From NCBI GenBank assembly GCA_027014155.1, contig JALWEG010000066.1, positions 1 to 38,538 of the forward strand: a stretch of DNA of 38,538 nucleotides, written 5' to 3'. This document shows, in pieces, positions 1 to 8,386 of this stretch. Position 1 is the stretch's first letter. Every line of letters starts with the position of its first letter. Below the pieces are notes generated by a model. That model made no database searches and was not told the DNA's origin. It saw nothing but the letters and a program-made list of their open reading frames with translations. A program made the translations under genes and the position numbers. Origin of the DNA: Aquificaceae bacterium. Its GTDB lineage: Bacteria > Aquificota > Aquificia > Aquificales > Aquificaceae.

Positions 1-1
1 A

Positions 2-613
2 TATAATCCAGTAGATACCGGATGTAAATGCTCAAATTGCCGAAAGAATGAGAAGTTTACTTTTATAAACGTTGGAAGATTTTATGCTCAGAAGAATCAT
101 AAGCTTCTTATAGAGGCTTTTAAGAAAGCCAACTTGGATGCCCAACTTTGGCTCATAGGGGAAGGTCCACTCAAAGGTGAGCTACAAGCTTTAGTTAGCA
201 ATTTAGGATTGAAGGGTAAGGTTAAATTCTTGGGAAATCAAAGAGATGTGTTTAGTTTTTTGTGCAAATCTCACTGTTTTGTCCTAAGTAGCACGTACGA
301 GGGATTACCAAATTCGGTATTGGAAGCTTTATCATGCGGATTACCAGTTATCTCTACCGATTGTAAGAGTGGTCCACGAGAGATATTAGCTCCTGATACA
401 AATTTTGAGAAACAGATAACAGATAGTATAGAGTACTCAAAGTATGGAATATTGGTTCCTGTTGGGAATCCAAACTTATTGGCACGTGCGATGAATAGGA
501 TATATGAAAGCAAACATCTGCTTAAGCATTATGAAAATGTTGCGAAAGAAAGAGCTAAAGATTTTGAAAGTAGCAGGATAATAGAACAATATATTGAGGT
601 TATAGAGGAGTAA
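2..613 (+). CDS. GT4-family glycosyltransferase, C-terminal part (cut by window start)
   Basis: The reading frame is open from base 2 with no start codon, so the N-terminal Rossmann half lies outside the window. What remains is the UDP-sugar-binding C-terminal domain of a GT-B retaining glycosyltransferase. It includes an INVGRF strand near nt 60-80, LIGEGP near 150, and the EGLPNSVLEALSCGLPVI segment starting at nt 299, whose E-x7-E spacing is the GT4 nucleotide-sugar signature. An unusual Cys cluster (CKCSNC, nt 23-40) precedes the domain. By family it should add a sugar from a nucleotide donor to a lipid-linked glycan at the cytoplasmic membrane face; donor and acceptor cannot be read from the sequence. 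It heads a same-strand polysaccharide cluster, and its base composition is AT-rich compared with genes from asnB onwards. Confidence 0.88.
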   Translation, partial: YNPVDTGCKCSNCRKNEKFTFINVGRFYAQKNHKLLIEAFKKANLDAQLWLIGEGPLKGELQALVSNLGLKGKVKFLGNQRDVFSFLCKSHCFVLSSTYEGLPNSVLEALSCGLPVISTDCKSGPREILAPDTNFEKQITDSIEYSKYGILVPVGNPNLLARAMNRIYESKHLLKHYENVAKERAKDFESSRIIEQYIEVIEE

Positions 614-615
614 AA

Positions 616-1785
616 TTGGTTTGGTTATTGACCTTTGATTTAATCACCTTGTATTTAATATTAGTTCTTATATTGAAGCAAAGAGTAATAAGCAGTATTT
701 TGCTTGTTAAACTCGGTATAACTTTATTTGTAGTTCCGTTAATAATAGATTTATATTACGCCAAACATGGAGGTGTTGATGAATATTCGTACGTATTAAT
801 GGCTAAAAATCATTTACTTTCCGAAGATATTCCTAAATTGCAATTGGGTTTTTCTTATGGAAGCAGAAACTTTGAGATTATAAATGCTTATATATTGACA
901 ATAGCCAGGCCTTTTTTATGCAATAGTTCCTTTTTTGACACACTCCTATTCTTAAGAATTTTCCATTCGCTATTGGGAGCAATAGCAATTGTACTGCTTT
1001 GGGGTGTTTTAAAAAGACTTCCTTATATAAACAGAACACCAACACAAATGTTAATTGTATTTATTATATTATCCGCGCCTGTACTATTTTGGACTTCTAT
1101 AGGTTTAAAAGAGGCCATAACTGTTTTATATATATCATATTTTTTTTATATCCTTTCCTTAGCAATGAGAAAGGAACACGGCATATATTCTTATTTGCCT
1201 GTACATTTGCTCCTTTTTTCTGTAATATCGGTATATGTAGTTTTAGTTCGTCCGTGGATTCCGGCGATTACATTCGTAGCTCTTTCTCTGTATACTCTTC
1301 TAAGTAAAAGGGTATTGATGTTTATCTTATCCGTAGCGATAATGTTTCTTTCCATTAAATTGATGGGTAAAAATATAACGCAGCTTATAAACATTCCATC
1401 ATATATACATGAGGTCACTACCGGAGAAGATAAGAGTTTTCCATTTCTCGTGTTTCAAGGGTTTATAAAGCTAATTCAACCATTACCTTGGGAGGTAAGT
1501 AACATATTTCAAGCTGCCAAGACATTATATGCGGCGATTATGTTGATCACTGTTCTTAGAATAACCAGTTTAAATCCAAGGAAAATAATAAAATCTATAA
1601 GAGAATTATGGAACTATCCGTTGTTTGGAACTGCTTTTATTTATACAATTGTTTGGTTTTCCACTATAGGAGCCACGGTATCCCATAATGCCGGATTGTA
1701 TATACGCGAGTTCTCCCAGGCGGTTCCGGGAGTATTGATAGCTACTTTATATATAGCTGACAATATCAGAAGCAAAACATCATAA
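616..1785 (+). CDS. Multi-pass membrane protein, possible polysaccharide polymerase or GT-C-like protein
   Basis: A 389-residue hydrophobic protein with roughly nine to ten predicted membrane segments. A large hydrophilic loop follows the second segment, near residues 50-85, and carries a GGVDEYSY motif. I do not recognise the family. Membrane topology and position among glycosyltransferases suggest a Wzy-type polymerase or a lipid-linked-sugar GT-C enzyme, which have acidic residues in a first large loop; this is inference. The TTG start at 616 is chosen because a GAGGAG Shine-Dalgarno (605-610) lies 5 nt upstream and the previous stop is at 611-613. The gene is strongly AT-rich, with poly-A/T runs and many ATA/TTA codons, unlike asnB downstream, which points to separate acquisition. 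Confidence 0.75.
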   Translation: MVWLLTFDLITLYLILVLILKQRVISSILLVKLGITLFVVPLIIDLYYAKHGGVDEYSYVLMAKNHLLSEDIPKLQLGFSYGSRNFEIINAYILTIARPFLCNSSFFDTLLFLRIFHSLLGAIAIVLLWGVLKRLPYINRTPTQMLIVFIILSAPVLFWTSIGLKEAITVLYISYFFYILSLAMRKEHGIYSYLPVHLLLFSVISVYVVLVRPWIPAITFVALSLYTLLSKRVLMFILSVAIMFLSIKLMGKNITQLINIPSYIHEVTTGEDKSFPFLVFQGFIKLIQPLPWEVSNIFQAAKTLYAAIMLITVLRITSLNPRKIIKSIRELWNYPLFGTAFIYTIVWFSTIGATVSHNAGLYIREFSQAVPGVLIATLYIADNIRSKTS

Positions 1786-1798
1786 AGCTGGTAGTGTT

Positions 1799-3730
1799 AT
1801 GTGCAGAATAAATGGTGTTTGGTATGTTCAAAAGGGTTTCAAAAACTCCTTCCACGGTTTAGCTGCTTCCATGAGGGACTCTCTATCCCACGGAGGTCCA
1901 GACGACGCGGGTATGTTTGTGGATTCCAAAGCCGGCGTCGCTTTAGGGCATAGGAGGCTGTCCATACTTGACCTTTCCGAAAAGGGAAGACAGCCTATGG
2001 AATTTGAGAACTTGGTGATAACTTACAACGGGGAGGTTTACAACTATAGAGATATAAGAAGAGAGCTTGAGGCGTGTGGATACACCTTTGTCTCAAACAC
2101 GGATACGGAAGTAGTGCTTAAGGCTTTTCACAAGTGGGGGAAGGAAGCGGTTCATAGATTTCGCGGTATGTTTGCCTTTGCCTTGTGGGACAAGGAAAGA
2201 AGGGAACTGCTTTTGTGCAGGGATAGAGTGGGGGTAAAGCCTCTCTTTTGGTATTACAGAGACGGTATATTTATGTTTGCCTCAGAGCTTAAGGCTTTCT
2301 TTGAATACGAGGACTTCGCCTTAGACATAGACCGCAAGGCTGTGGCTCAGCTTCTCCAATACGGATACATAACGGCTCCAAAGTCAATATTTAGCTACGT
2401 TAGGAAGGTAAAACCCGGGCACTTCCTTACCGTAAGCTCTTCCGGAGAGATAAAGGAAGAGAGGTACTGGGACGTTTACGAGCACTTAAGCGTAGATAAG
2501 CGGGAGTATTCGGTTGATGAGCTTGAGGAGAGGTTGAAAGAAAGCTTTAAGTTGAGAATGGTCTCCGATGTTCCCGTAGGGGTATTCCTAAGCGGCGGTA
2601 TAGATTCAAGCTTGGTGAGCGCAATTATCCAATCGGAATCCTCAAAGCCGATAAAAACCTTTACCATAGGCTTTGAAGATGAAGAGTACGATGAGGCCAA
2701 GTGGGCTAAGCTAATTGCCAAGCACCTCGGAACGGAGCACCATGAACTCTACTGCACGGAGAAGGAGCTGTTTGAAATAGTTCCGAAGCTTTCTTACATA
2801 TACGATGAGCCTTTCGGAGACAGCTCCGGAATACCCACCTACTTGGTGTCTCAGCTCGCAAGGCGGAGCGTTAAGGTTGTTCTATCCGGTGATGGCGGAG
2901 ATGAAATATTCGGGGGATACGTCAAGTACATGATTACCCAAAACGCGTTCGGCAAGCTCAAGGTCATACACCCACTTTTGAGAAGAGCCGTTAAGGGAAC
3001 GGTTGAGCTTTTGGGAAGGGAGAGGTTCGCGGAACTCATGAGCAGAGTTCCGTATTTGAAAAGTAGGTACAAGAATCTGAAAACCAAGGTTCACAAGTTT
3101 ATAAACGTCTTTGATTCGGAAGATGAAATAGAGTTTTTCGTGAGGGCCGGGCAGTTCGTGCCTGATAAGGAAATAGCTAAGTTAGTTAATATAAACTCAG
3201 CAAGGGAGATTATAAATGACTATTACACTTTCCACGGTAGTGTTCCAAAGAGTAAGCTTATCTCTTTGCTGGGAGCGATAGACATAAAGACCTACCTGCC
3301 TGACGATATACTCGTTAAGGTGGACAGAGCCTCTATGAGCGTGGCTCTTGAAGCGAGAGAGCCTTTCTTAGACCAGAGTCTAATATCCTTCGGTTTGAGT
3401 CTTCCTGACTCTCTGAAGGTGAAAGACGGTAAAGGCAAATACCTGCTCAGGGAGGTCTTATACAAATACGTTCCCCGAGAGATTGTGGACAGACCCAAAC
3501 AGGGATTCGGTATTCCCGTAGAGAAGTGGTTAAGGGGAGCGTTGAGGGAGCACCTTTTAGATATGCTTGAGGACAGGCTCTTTACGGATTCCATGGATTT
3601 GAACTACAAGGTATATCGTAGGTTTGTTAGTGGCTTTCTCGCATCAGACGGAAACGTAAGTCCCCACTTTGTGTGGAATCTTTACTCCCTTTGGTTGTGG
3701 TATAAAAGGTGGATACAAAAAGAAGTGTAG
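1799..3730 (+). CDS. asnB: Asparagine synthase-type glutamine amidotransferase
   Basis: A 643-residue glutamine-dependent asparagine synthetase (class B). The N-terminal Ntn-hydrolase domain starts MCRING, with Cys2 as the glutaminase nucleophile after Met removal; GHRRLSI and YNGEVYNY follow in the typical order. The C-terminal synthetase domain has the ATP-pyrophosphatase P-loop SGGIDSS at residues 265-271 and the SGDGGDE and REPFLD motifs. The canonical reaction is aspartate + glutamine + ATP to asparagine. Members inside polysaccharide clusters have been proposed to amidate uronic acids or other sugar carboxylates, and this copy sits between glycosyltransferases, so a sugar substrate is possible. 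Its last 22 nt overlap the next gene. The usual third residue Gly (MCGI) is Arg here, a small departure near the active site. Confidence 0.92.
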   Translation: MCRINGVWYVQKGFKNSFHGLAASMRDSLSHGGPDDAGMFVDSKAGVALGHRRLSILDLSEKGRQPMEFENLVITYNGEVYNYRDIRRELEACGYTFVSNTDTEVVLKAFHKWGKEAVHRFRGMFAFALWDKERRELLLCRDRVGVKPLFWYYRDGIFMFASELKAFFEYEDFALDIDRKAVAQLLQYGYITAPKSIFSYVRKVKPGHFLTVSSSGEIKEERYWDVYEHLSVDKREYSVDELEERLKESFKLRMVSDVPVGVFLSGGIDSSLVSAIIQSESSKPIKTFTIGFEDEEYDEAKWAKLIAKHLGTEHHELYCTEKELFEIVPKLSYIYDEPFGDSSGIPTYLVSQLARRSVKVVLSGDGGDEIFGGYVKYMITQNAFGKLKVIHPLLRRAVKGTVELLGRERFAELMSRVPYLKSRYKNLKTKVHKFINVFDSEDEIEFFVRAGQFVPDKEIAKLVNINSAREIINDYYTFHGSVPKSKLISLLGAIDIKTYLPDDILVKVDRASMSVALEAREPFLDQSLISFGLSLPDSLKVKDGKGKYLLREVLYKYVPREIVDRPKQGFGIPVEKWLRGALREHLLDMLEDRLFTDSMDLNYKVYRRFVSGFLASDGNVSPHFVWNLYSLWLWYKRWIQKEV

Positions 3731-4851
3731 CCTTTCTGTCCCACATAGATATGAATCTTTACCTGTTCAGACTACCGATAATGAAGGCTCTATCGGAAAT
3801 GGGTTGGCAGGTTTACGCGATTGTTCCGGAGGGAGATTACTGTCGCAAGCTTGAGGAAGAGGGCATTACGGTTGTTAACTACCCCATAGATAGAAAGTCT
3901 CTCAACCCTTTCAAAGAAATTAGAAGCGTTCTGGAGATAGCGAAGGTTTTGAAAAGGGTAAAGCCAGATATACTTCACACCTTCACGGCAAAACCCAACA
4001 TATACGGTGTGCTGGCCGGAAGGCTCGCAAAGGTTCCCTTCATCGTGAATACAATAACCGGTCTTGGCTCCTTTTTTATAGAGGACTCCCTCAAGGCGAA
4101 GCTTGTGCGTAAGATGATACTGAGTATGTACAGGCTTACCCTAAGGAGAGCAAACTTTGTTGTGTTCCAGAACCGGGACGACTACAACTACTTTCTGAAA
4201 ATTGGTTTGGTGGACAAAGGAAGAGCTACCGTCATAAGAGGTTCCGGTATAGATACAGACCTATGGAAGCCTGCAAAGAGAAGCAAAAACAATGGGGTTG
4301 TCAGAGTTATAACCGTCGGAAGACTGCTTAAACATAAAGGAATTCATGAGTTTTTAGAGGTAGCTTCCAAACTCAAAAAGATTTACGGAGATAAAGTTGA
4401 ATTTACGGTAGTAGGAAGTCCAGATGAGGGTAATCCCTACTCAATAGATATTAGATATTTGGATAGTTTTAAAGAAAAAGGTGTTATAAAACATATAGAC
4501 TGGCTTAATCCCGAAGAGCTTAAAAGGCTAATGTCCAACTCTGACGTATTCGTGCTTCTCTCCTATAGGGAAGGACTCCCCAGGACCGGTATAGAGGCTC
4601 TCTCCCTCGGCCTTCCGTTGGTGGTTTCCGATACGGTAGGATGCAGGGAAGTGGTTGAAGAAGGTCAAAACGGATATCTTGTTGATGTAAGAAATACGGA
4701 CTCTATAGCAAACAAGTTGAGTATCCTGATAGAGGATAGAGCGTTGAGAGAAAAAATGGGAGCATATTCAAGGAAGATTGCAGTAAAAGAGTACGATGTT
4801 AAAAAGGTAATTGAGAAGTATATAGAGATATACAACCGTGCTGTTGGTTAA
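3709..4851 (+). CDS. GT4-family glycosyltransferase
   Basis: A 380-residue GT-B glycosyltransferase. The N-terminal acceptor domain begins VAFLSHIDMNLYLFRLPIMK and contains the PDILHTFTAKPNIYG segment typical of the WcaA/PelF/TuaC-like GT4 group. The donor domain has VITVGRLLKHKG and the EGLPRTGIEALSLGLPLV motif with the conserved E-x7-E. The start is GTG at 3709, overlapping asnB by 22 nt, so expression is probably translationally coupled. It should transfer a sugar to an undecaprenyl-linked intermediate in the cytoplasm. The SFFIEDSLKAKLVRKM segment and the upstream NTITGLG motif resemble enzymes that act on the first, phosphoglycosyl transferase-primed sugar. Donor sugar unknown. Confidence 0.9.
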   Translation: MDTKRSVAFLSHIDMNLYLFRLPIMKALSEMGWQVYAIVPEGDYCRKLEEEGITVVNYPIDRKSLNPFKEIRSVLEIAKVLKRVKPDILHTFTAKPNIYGVLAGRLAKVPFIVNTITGLGSFFIEDSLKAKLVRKMILSMYRLTLRRANFVVFQNRDDYNYFLKIGLVDKGRATVIRGSGIDTDLWKPAKRSKNNGVVRVITVGRLLKHKGIHEFLEVASKLKKIYGDKVEFTVVGSPDEGNPYSIDIRYLDSFKEKGVIKHIDWLNPEELKRLMSNSDVFVLLSYREGLPRTGIEALSLGLPLVVSDTVGCREVVEEGQNGYLVDVRNTDSIANKLSILIEDRALREKMGAYSRKIAVKEYDVKKVIEKYIEIYNRAVG

Positions 4852-5431
4852 TCCAAATCAGGAAGCCATACTCCGACAAGTCGCTCACCTGCATAAAAAA
4901 TACATAGATAGGGGTTTCTTGAGCAAGCTGGGGGAGGACTTCCTTTACTGCCTGTATAAAGCTATTTCTCTATCAGATGAAGCCATCCTTGTGGTGTACA
5001 TTGAAGGAGGGAGTAGTGTAAAGGGTTTTGTGGCAGGAGCTAAAAGTGTCAAAGGACTTAAGAAAAGAATGTTGGCTCTGTGTAAGTTCAAATTAATTAA
5101 GGTTATACCTAAGCTTATGAGCTTGGAGCGTATAAAGAGGTTTTTAGAAACCAGTAGATATGTGTCAAGCGACCTTGAGGGTTTACCGACGGCCGAACTT
5201 TTGAGCATCGCGGTGGTTCAGGAGATGAGGGGACGAGGTATTTCTCAGATTCTCTATAAGGAACTGTGCAAACAGTTTAGGGCTCTTGGAGTTGACTCCT
5301 TCAAAATAGTAGCAGGGAAGAGTTTAAGGGCCGCGCAGCGCTTCTACGAGAAGATGGGAGCCAAAGCCGTAGGCAGCATAGAGCTTCACAAAGGGGAGGT
5401 ATCAAAGGTTTATATACAGAGTCTTAAATGA
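4838..5431 (+). CDS. GNAT-family N-acetyltransferase
   Basis: A 197-residue GCN5-related acetyltransferase. The acetyl-CoA pyrophosphate loop (motif A) is visible as QEMRGRG at residues 128-134, preceded by the LLSIAVV beta strand and followed by a C-terminal FYEKMGAK motif B helix-turn. The start is GTG at 4838, 14 nt inside the previous gene; the stop overlaps the next gene's ATG as ATGA. Directly before two PLP aminotransferases and upstream of a PglF-like dehydratase, the likely role is N-acetylation of a UDP-linked 4-amino sugar, as PseH and WecD do in other pathways. PglD-type pathways use a left-handed beta-helix acetyltransferase instead, so this would be a GNAT substitution. Substrate is inferred from context only. 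Confidence 0.82.
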   Translation: MLLVNPNQEAILRQVAHLHKKYIDRGFLSKLGEDFLYCLYKAISLSDEAILVVYIEGGSSVKGFVAGAKSVKGLKKRMLALCKFKLIKVIPKLMSLERIKRFLETSRYVSSDLEGLPTAELLSIAVVQEMRGRGISQILYKELCKQFRALGVDSFKIVAGKSLRAAQRFYEKMGAKAVGSIELHKGEVSKVYIQSLK

Positions 5432-6618
5432 GCTATGTACGCGCTTACAGGAGAATTTTAGAAAAATACCTGAACGTAGAGAGCGTATCACTTTTCTGGA
5501 AAGGGAGGGTAGCGCTCTACGCAATTCTCAAAGCCTTGGGGATAGGCGAAGGCGACGAGGTAATCCTGCCAGCCTTTACCTGCGTTGTAGTTCCCAATGC
5601 ACTCATATATTTGGGTGCGAAGCCTATTTATGTGGACGTAAATCCCCAGACCTTTAACATGGACGTTGGGAAGATAGAGGAGAAGATAACTCCGAGAACT
5701 AAGGTTATCCTGGCTCAAAACACCTTTGGGTTGTCCTCAGATTTAGACGAGATTAGAGAGGTGGCAGACAGGCACGGGTTGTGGGTGGTTGAGGACTGCG
5801 CTCACGGCTTTGGCGGAACTTACAAAGGGCGCAAGAGTGGAACGGTTGCAGACGCGGCCTTCTTCTCCACGCAGTGGAACAAGCCCTTTTCTACGGGACT
5901 GGGAGGGATAGCCGTTGCCAAAGATGCCGAACTTGCTCAAAGGCTGAAAGAGTTGGAAAGGCGAGCGGTAAAGCCATCAAGGAAAGAGGAGCTTACGTTG
6001 AGGGTTCTGTTGAGTGTCCGAGAGAAGGTTGTCTCTTCCGATACCTACTGGCTCGCCTTAAAGACCTACAGGTTTTTAAGTCAGAAGAATATAATTATCG
6101 GTTCATCGCAGGGATACGAGCTTGAGAGACCGGTAATGCCGGAGGATTTCTTAAAAGGGTTTACACAGACGCAGGCTAAAAAGGGTTTGGAATACTTCCA
6201 GAAGGTGGACGGTGAGTATAGGATAGACATGATAACCCGGCATAGGAAGAGGGTCGCCGACCATTATAAAGAGATGCTTGCCGAGTTTGGCTTTGAACCA
6301 CCTTACGAGCCGGATTACGCTGAGCATACATATTTGAGATTTCCCCTTTTGGTGAAGGATAGAAGAAAGTTTTTCCACTTAGCCGAGAAGGAAAAGATTG
6401 AACTTGGGGATTGGTTTATATCGCCCATACACCCGGTGCAAAGGAGCTTTGAGCTGTGGAGCTACAGCTACGGAGAAAATCCTACGGCGGAGTTTGCCTC
6501 GGAGCACATAGTCAATCTGCCTACACACGAGAAGGTAGGAGATAGGGAGATGGAGAGGATTTACAGCTTTCTGAAGAGGAATAAAGACGAGATAATAGGT
6601 TGCAGGGTGCCGGTATGA
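5428..6618 (+). CDS. DegT/DnrJ/EryC1/StrS-family PLP aminotransferase (first of two)
   Basis: A 396-residue fold-type I sugar aminotransferase-like protein. The motifs GDEVILPAFTCVVVPNAL, a VEDCAHGFGG aspartate segment that contacts the PLP pyridine nitrogen, and Lys152 in FFSTQWNKPFSTGLGG (the Schiff-base lysine) are all in the expected order. Compared with standard sugar aminotransferases, the region after the lysine (about residues 170-260) is longer and rich in Arg/Lys. The segment YLRFPLLVKDR then resumes the family pattern. The start ATG overlaps the preceding stop by 4 nt. Such proteins aminate a nucleotide-linked ketosugar using glutamate, or occasionally act as PLP-dependent dehydratases. 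It is divergent from its neighbour, so the two probably act on different intermediates. Confidence 0.88.
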   Translation: MSYVRAYRRILEKYLNVESVSLFWKGRVALYAILKALGIGEGDEVILPAFTCVVVPNALIYLGAKPIYVDVNPQTFNMDVGKIEEKITPRTKVILAQNTFGLSSDLDEIREVADRHGLWVVEDCAHGFGGTYKGRKSGTVADAAFFSTQWNKPFSTGLGGIAVAKDAELAQRLKELERRAVKPSRKEELTLRVLLSVREKVVSSDTYWLALKTYRFLSQKNIIIGSSQGYELERPVMPEDFLKGFTQTQAKKGLEYFQKVDGEYRIDMITRHRKRVADHYKEMLAEFGFEPPYEPDYAEHTYLRFPLLVKDRRKFFHLAEKEKIELGDWFISPIHPVQRSFELWSYSYGENPTAEFASEHIVNLPTHEKVGDREMERIYSFLKRNKDEIIGCRVPV

Positions 6619-7766
6619 GGATACCCTTCCACAGACCTTACATAACCGAAGAGGAGATAAACGGTGTGGTGGAGTGTTTGAGAAATGGCTGGCTAACTAT
6701 GGGGGAGAAGACCTTGGAGTTTGAGGATAGATTTAAGAATTACATAGGTAGCAAGCATGCTGTGGCCGTCAGTTCCTGCACCGCCGCCCTGCACCTATCT
6801 TTGGTGGTTATGGGTGTAAAGGAAGGCGATGAGGTTATCGTTCCTACGACCACCTTCGTTGCAACCGCCGAGGTTGTTAACTACTTAGGTGCCAAGCCGG
6901 TTCTGGTAGACGTGGAGATAGATACCCATCTGATAGATGTGGAGAAGGTAGAGGAGAAGGTTACCGATAGGACGAAGGCTATAATGCCCGTCCACTTCTC
7001 CGGACAGCCGGCCGATATGGACGAGATACTTGATATAGCCAGAAGACATAACCTTTACGTTATTGAAGACGCTGCTCACGCTTTACCTTCCTGGTATAAG
7101 GGGAGAAAGGTCGGGACTATAGGAGATATTACAGCCTTTAGCTTTTATGCTACCAAGACGCTCGCAACCGGTGAAGGGGGAATGGCAACGACCGAGAACG
7201 ACGAGTGGGCAGACAGACTGAGGATTTTGCGGCTTCACGGCATAAGCAAAGACGCGTGGAAAAGATACTCAAAAGAAGGAAGTTGGGAATACGATGTTAT
7301 GGAGAACGGCTTTAAGTACAACACCACCGATATAAATGCCTCTATGGGACTCGCACAGCTAAGAAAGCTTGAGGATATGTGGGAAAAGAGAAAAGCGATA
7401 GCCCGTACCTACAGTGAGGCTTTTGCAGGTTTGGACACTGTGGTGCCTTACAAGGTGAAGGAGGATAGGGTCTCCTCGTGGCATCTCTATCCGCTGAGGC
7501 TGAACCTCTCTGCATTGAGGATAGACAGGGATACCTTTATAAAGACCCTCGGCGGTAAAGGAATAGGCACAAGTGTCCACTTTATACCTCTTTACAGGTT
7601 CAAGTATTACAGGGAAAGGTTCGGGTATAGTGCAGAGGACTTTCCCAACAGCGAGTGGGTCTTCAAGAGAGTTGTATCTCTTCCCATATATCCTTCAATG
7701 ACCGAAGAAGAGCTAAGCTACGTGGTGGAGGTAGTTTACGATACACTGAGAAGATATAAAAGATAA
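6615..7766 (+). CDS. DegT/DnrJ/EryC1/StrS-family sugar aminotransferase (second of two)
   Basis: A 383-residue aminotransferase matching the PglE/ArnB/PseC pattern closely. It opens IPFHRPYITEEEI, has GWLTMGEKTLEFE, VSSCTAALHLSL, VEDAAHALPSWYKG and the PLP lysine K181 in SFYATKTLATGEGG. The C-terminal half contains FKYNTTDINASMGLAQL and SVHFIPLYRF. The reaction is transfer of the glutamate amino group to C4 of a UDP-4-keto-6-deoxy sugar. I chose ATG 6615, which forms an ATGA overlap with the previous stop, over an in-frame TTG at 6600 that adds five residues not part of the family fold. With the PglF-like dehydratase two genes downstream this completes the dehydratase-aminotransferase pair for a UDP-4-amino-4,6-dideoxy sugar. 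Confidence 0.92.
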   Translation: MRIPFHRPYITEEEINGVVECLRNGWLTMGEKTLEFEDRFKNYIGSKHAVAVSSCTAALHLSLVVMGVKEGDEVIVPTTTFVATAEVVNYLGAKPVLVDVEIDTHLIDVEKVEEKVTDRTKAIMPVHFSGQPADMDEILDIARRHNLYVIEDAAHALPSWYKGRKVGTIGDITAFSFYATKTLATGEGGMATTENDEWADRLRILRLHGISKDAWKRYSKEGSWEYDVMENGFKYNTTDINASMGLAQLRKLEDMWEKRKAIARTYSEAFAGLDTVVPYKVKEDRVSSWHLYPLRLNLSALRIDRDTFIKTLGGKGIGTSVHFIPLYRFKYYRERFGYSAEDFPNSEWVFKRVVSLPIYPSMTEEELSYVVEVVYDTLRRYKR

Positions 7767-8386
7767 TGGAGAACTTTTACAAAAGCTACGGGAAGAGGAT
7801 AATGGATTTGCTGCTTTCTTCTGTAGGACTGGCCGCTACATCGCCCCTTTTCCTGCTCGTAGCTCTTGCGATAAAGAGAGAGGATGGAGGCAGCGTATTC
7901 TTCAAACAGGAAAGGGTCGGCAAAGGGTGGAGGACATTTAAAGTCTGGAAGTTCAGAACGATGGTAGAGAACGCGGAACGTCTGGGACTTAAGATAACCG
8001 CCGGTGAGGACCCGCGGATAACGAAGGTAGGTAGATTCCTGAGAAGGTATAAGATAGATGAGCTTCCCCAGCTCATAAACGTCGTAAAGGGAGAGATGAG
8101 CCTTGTAGGTCCCAGACCGGAGGTGTTTGAGTACGCCAGCAGGTATAAGGAGGATTACGATTACATACTCAAGGTAAAGCCGGGGATAACGGACTTCGCG
8201 GCTTTAGAGTTTATAGACGAGGAGGAAATGCTAAAGGATGCGGAGAACCCAGAAGAGTATTATATAAATCACATACTGCCCAAGAAGATAGAGCTTTACA
8301 AGGAATACATAAAAAGGCAGAGCTTTCTCACAGACGTGGGTATATTGCTGAGGACCTTTACGAGGATAGTTCGCAGAGATGCTTAG
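7766..8386 (+). CDS. PglC/WbaP-type monotopic phosphoglycosyl transferase
   Basis: A 206-residue bacterial sugar transferase, the minimal PglC size without the WcaJ/WbaP N-terminal membrane domain. The re-entrant membrane helix is near residues 8-30 (MDLLLSSVGLAATSPLFLLV), followed by FKQERVGKGWRTFKVWKFRTM. The catalytic Asp-Glu dyad is D98-E99 in YKIDELPQLINV, and the SLVGPRPE motif follows. It transfers a phospho-sugar from a UDP-sugar to undecaprenyl phosphate, the first membrane step of glycan assembly. Its ATG overlaps the previous TAA by 1 nt (TAATG), and it overlaps the next gene by 8 nt. Placement between PglE-like and PglF-like genes suggests that it uses the acetamido-deoxy sugar made by its neighbours. 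Confidence 0.93.
   Translation: MENFYKSYGKRIMDLLLSSVGLAATSPLFLLVALAIKREDGGSVFFKQERVGKGWRTFKVWKFRTMVENAERLGLKITAGEDPRITKVGRFLRRYKIDELPQLINVVKGEMSLVGPRPEVFEYASRYKEDYDYILKVKPGITDFAALEFIDEEEMLKDAENPEEYYINHILPKKIELYKEYIKRQSFLTDVGILLRTFTRIVRRDA

Noticed and set aside
6600-6614. TTG at 6600 as start of the second DegT aminotransferase
   Set aside because: ATG 6615 makes the usual ATGA overlap with the preceding stop, and the extra five residues are outside the family fold.
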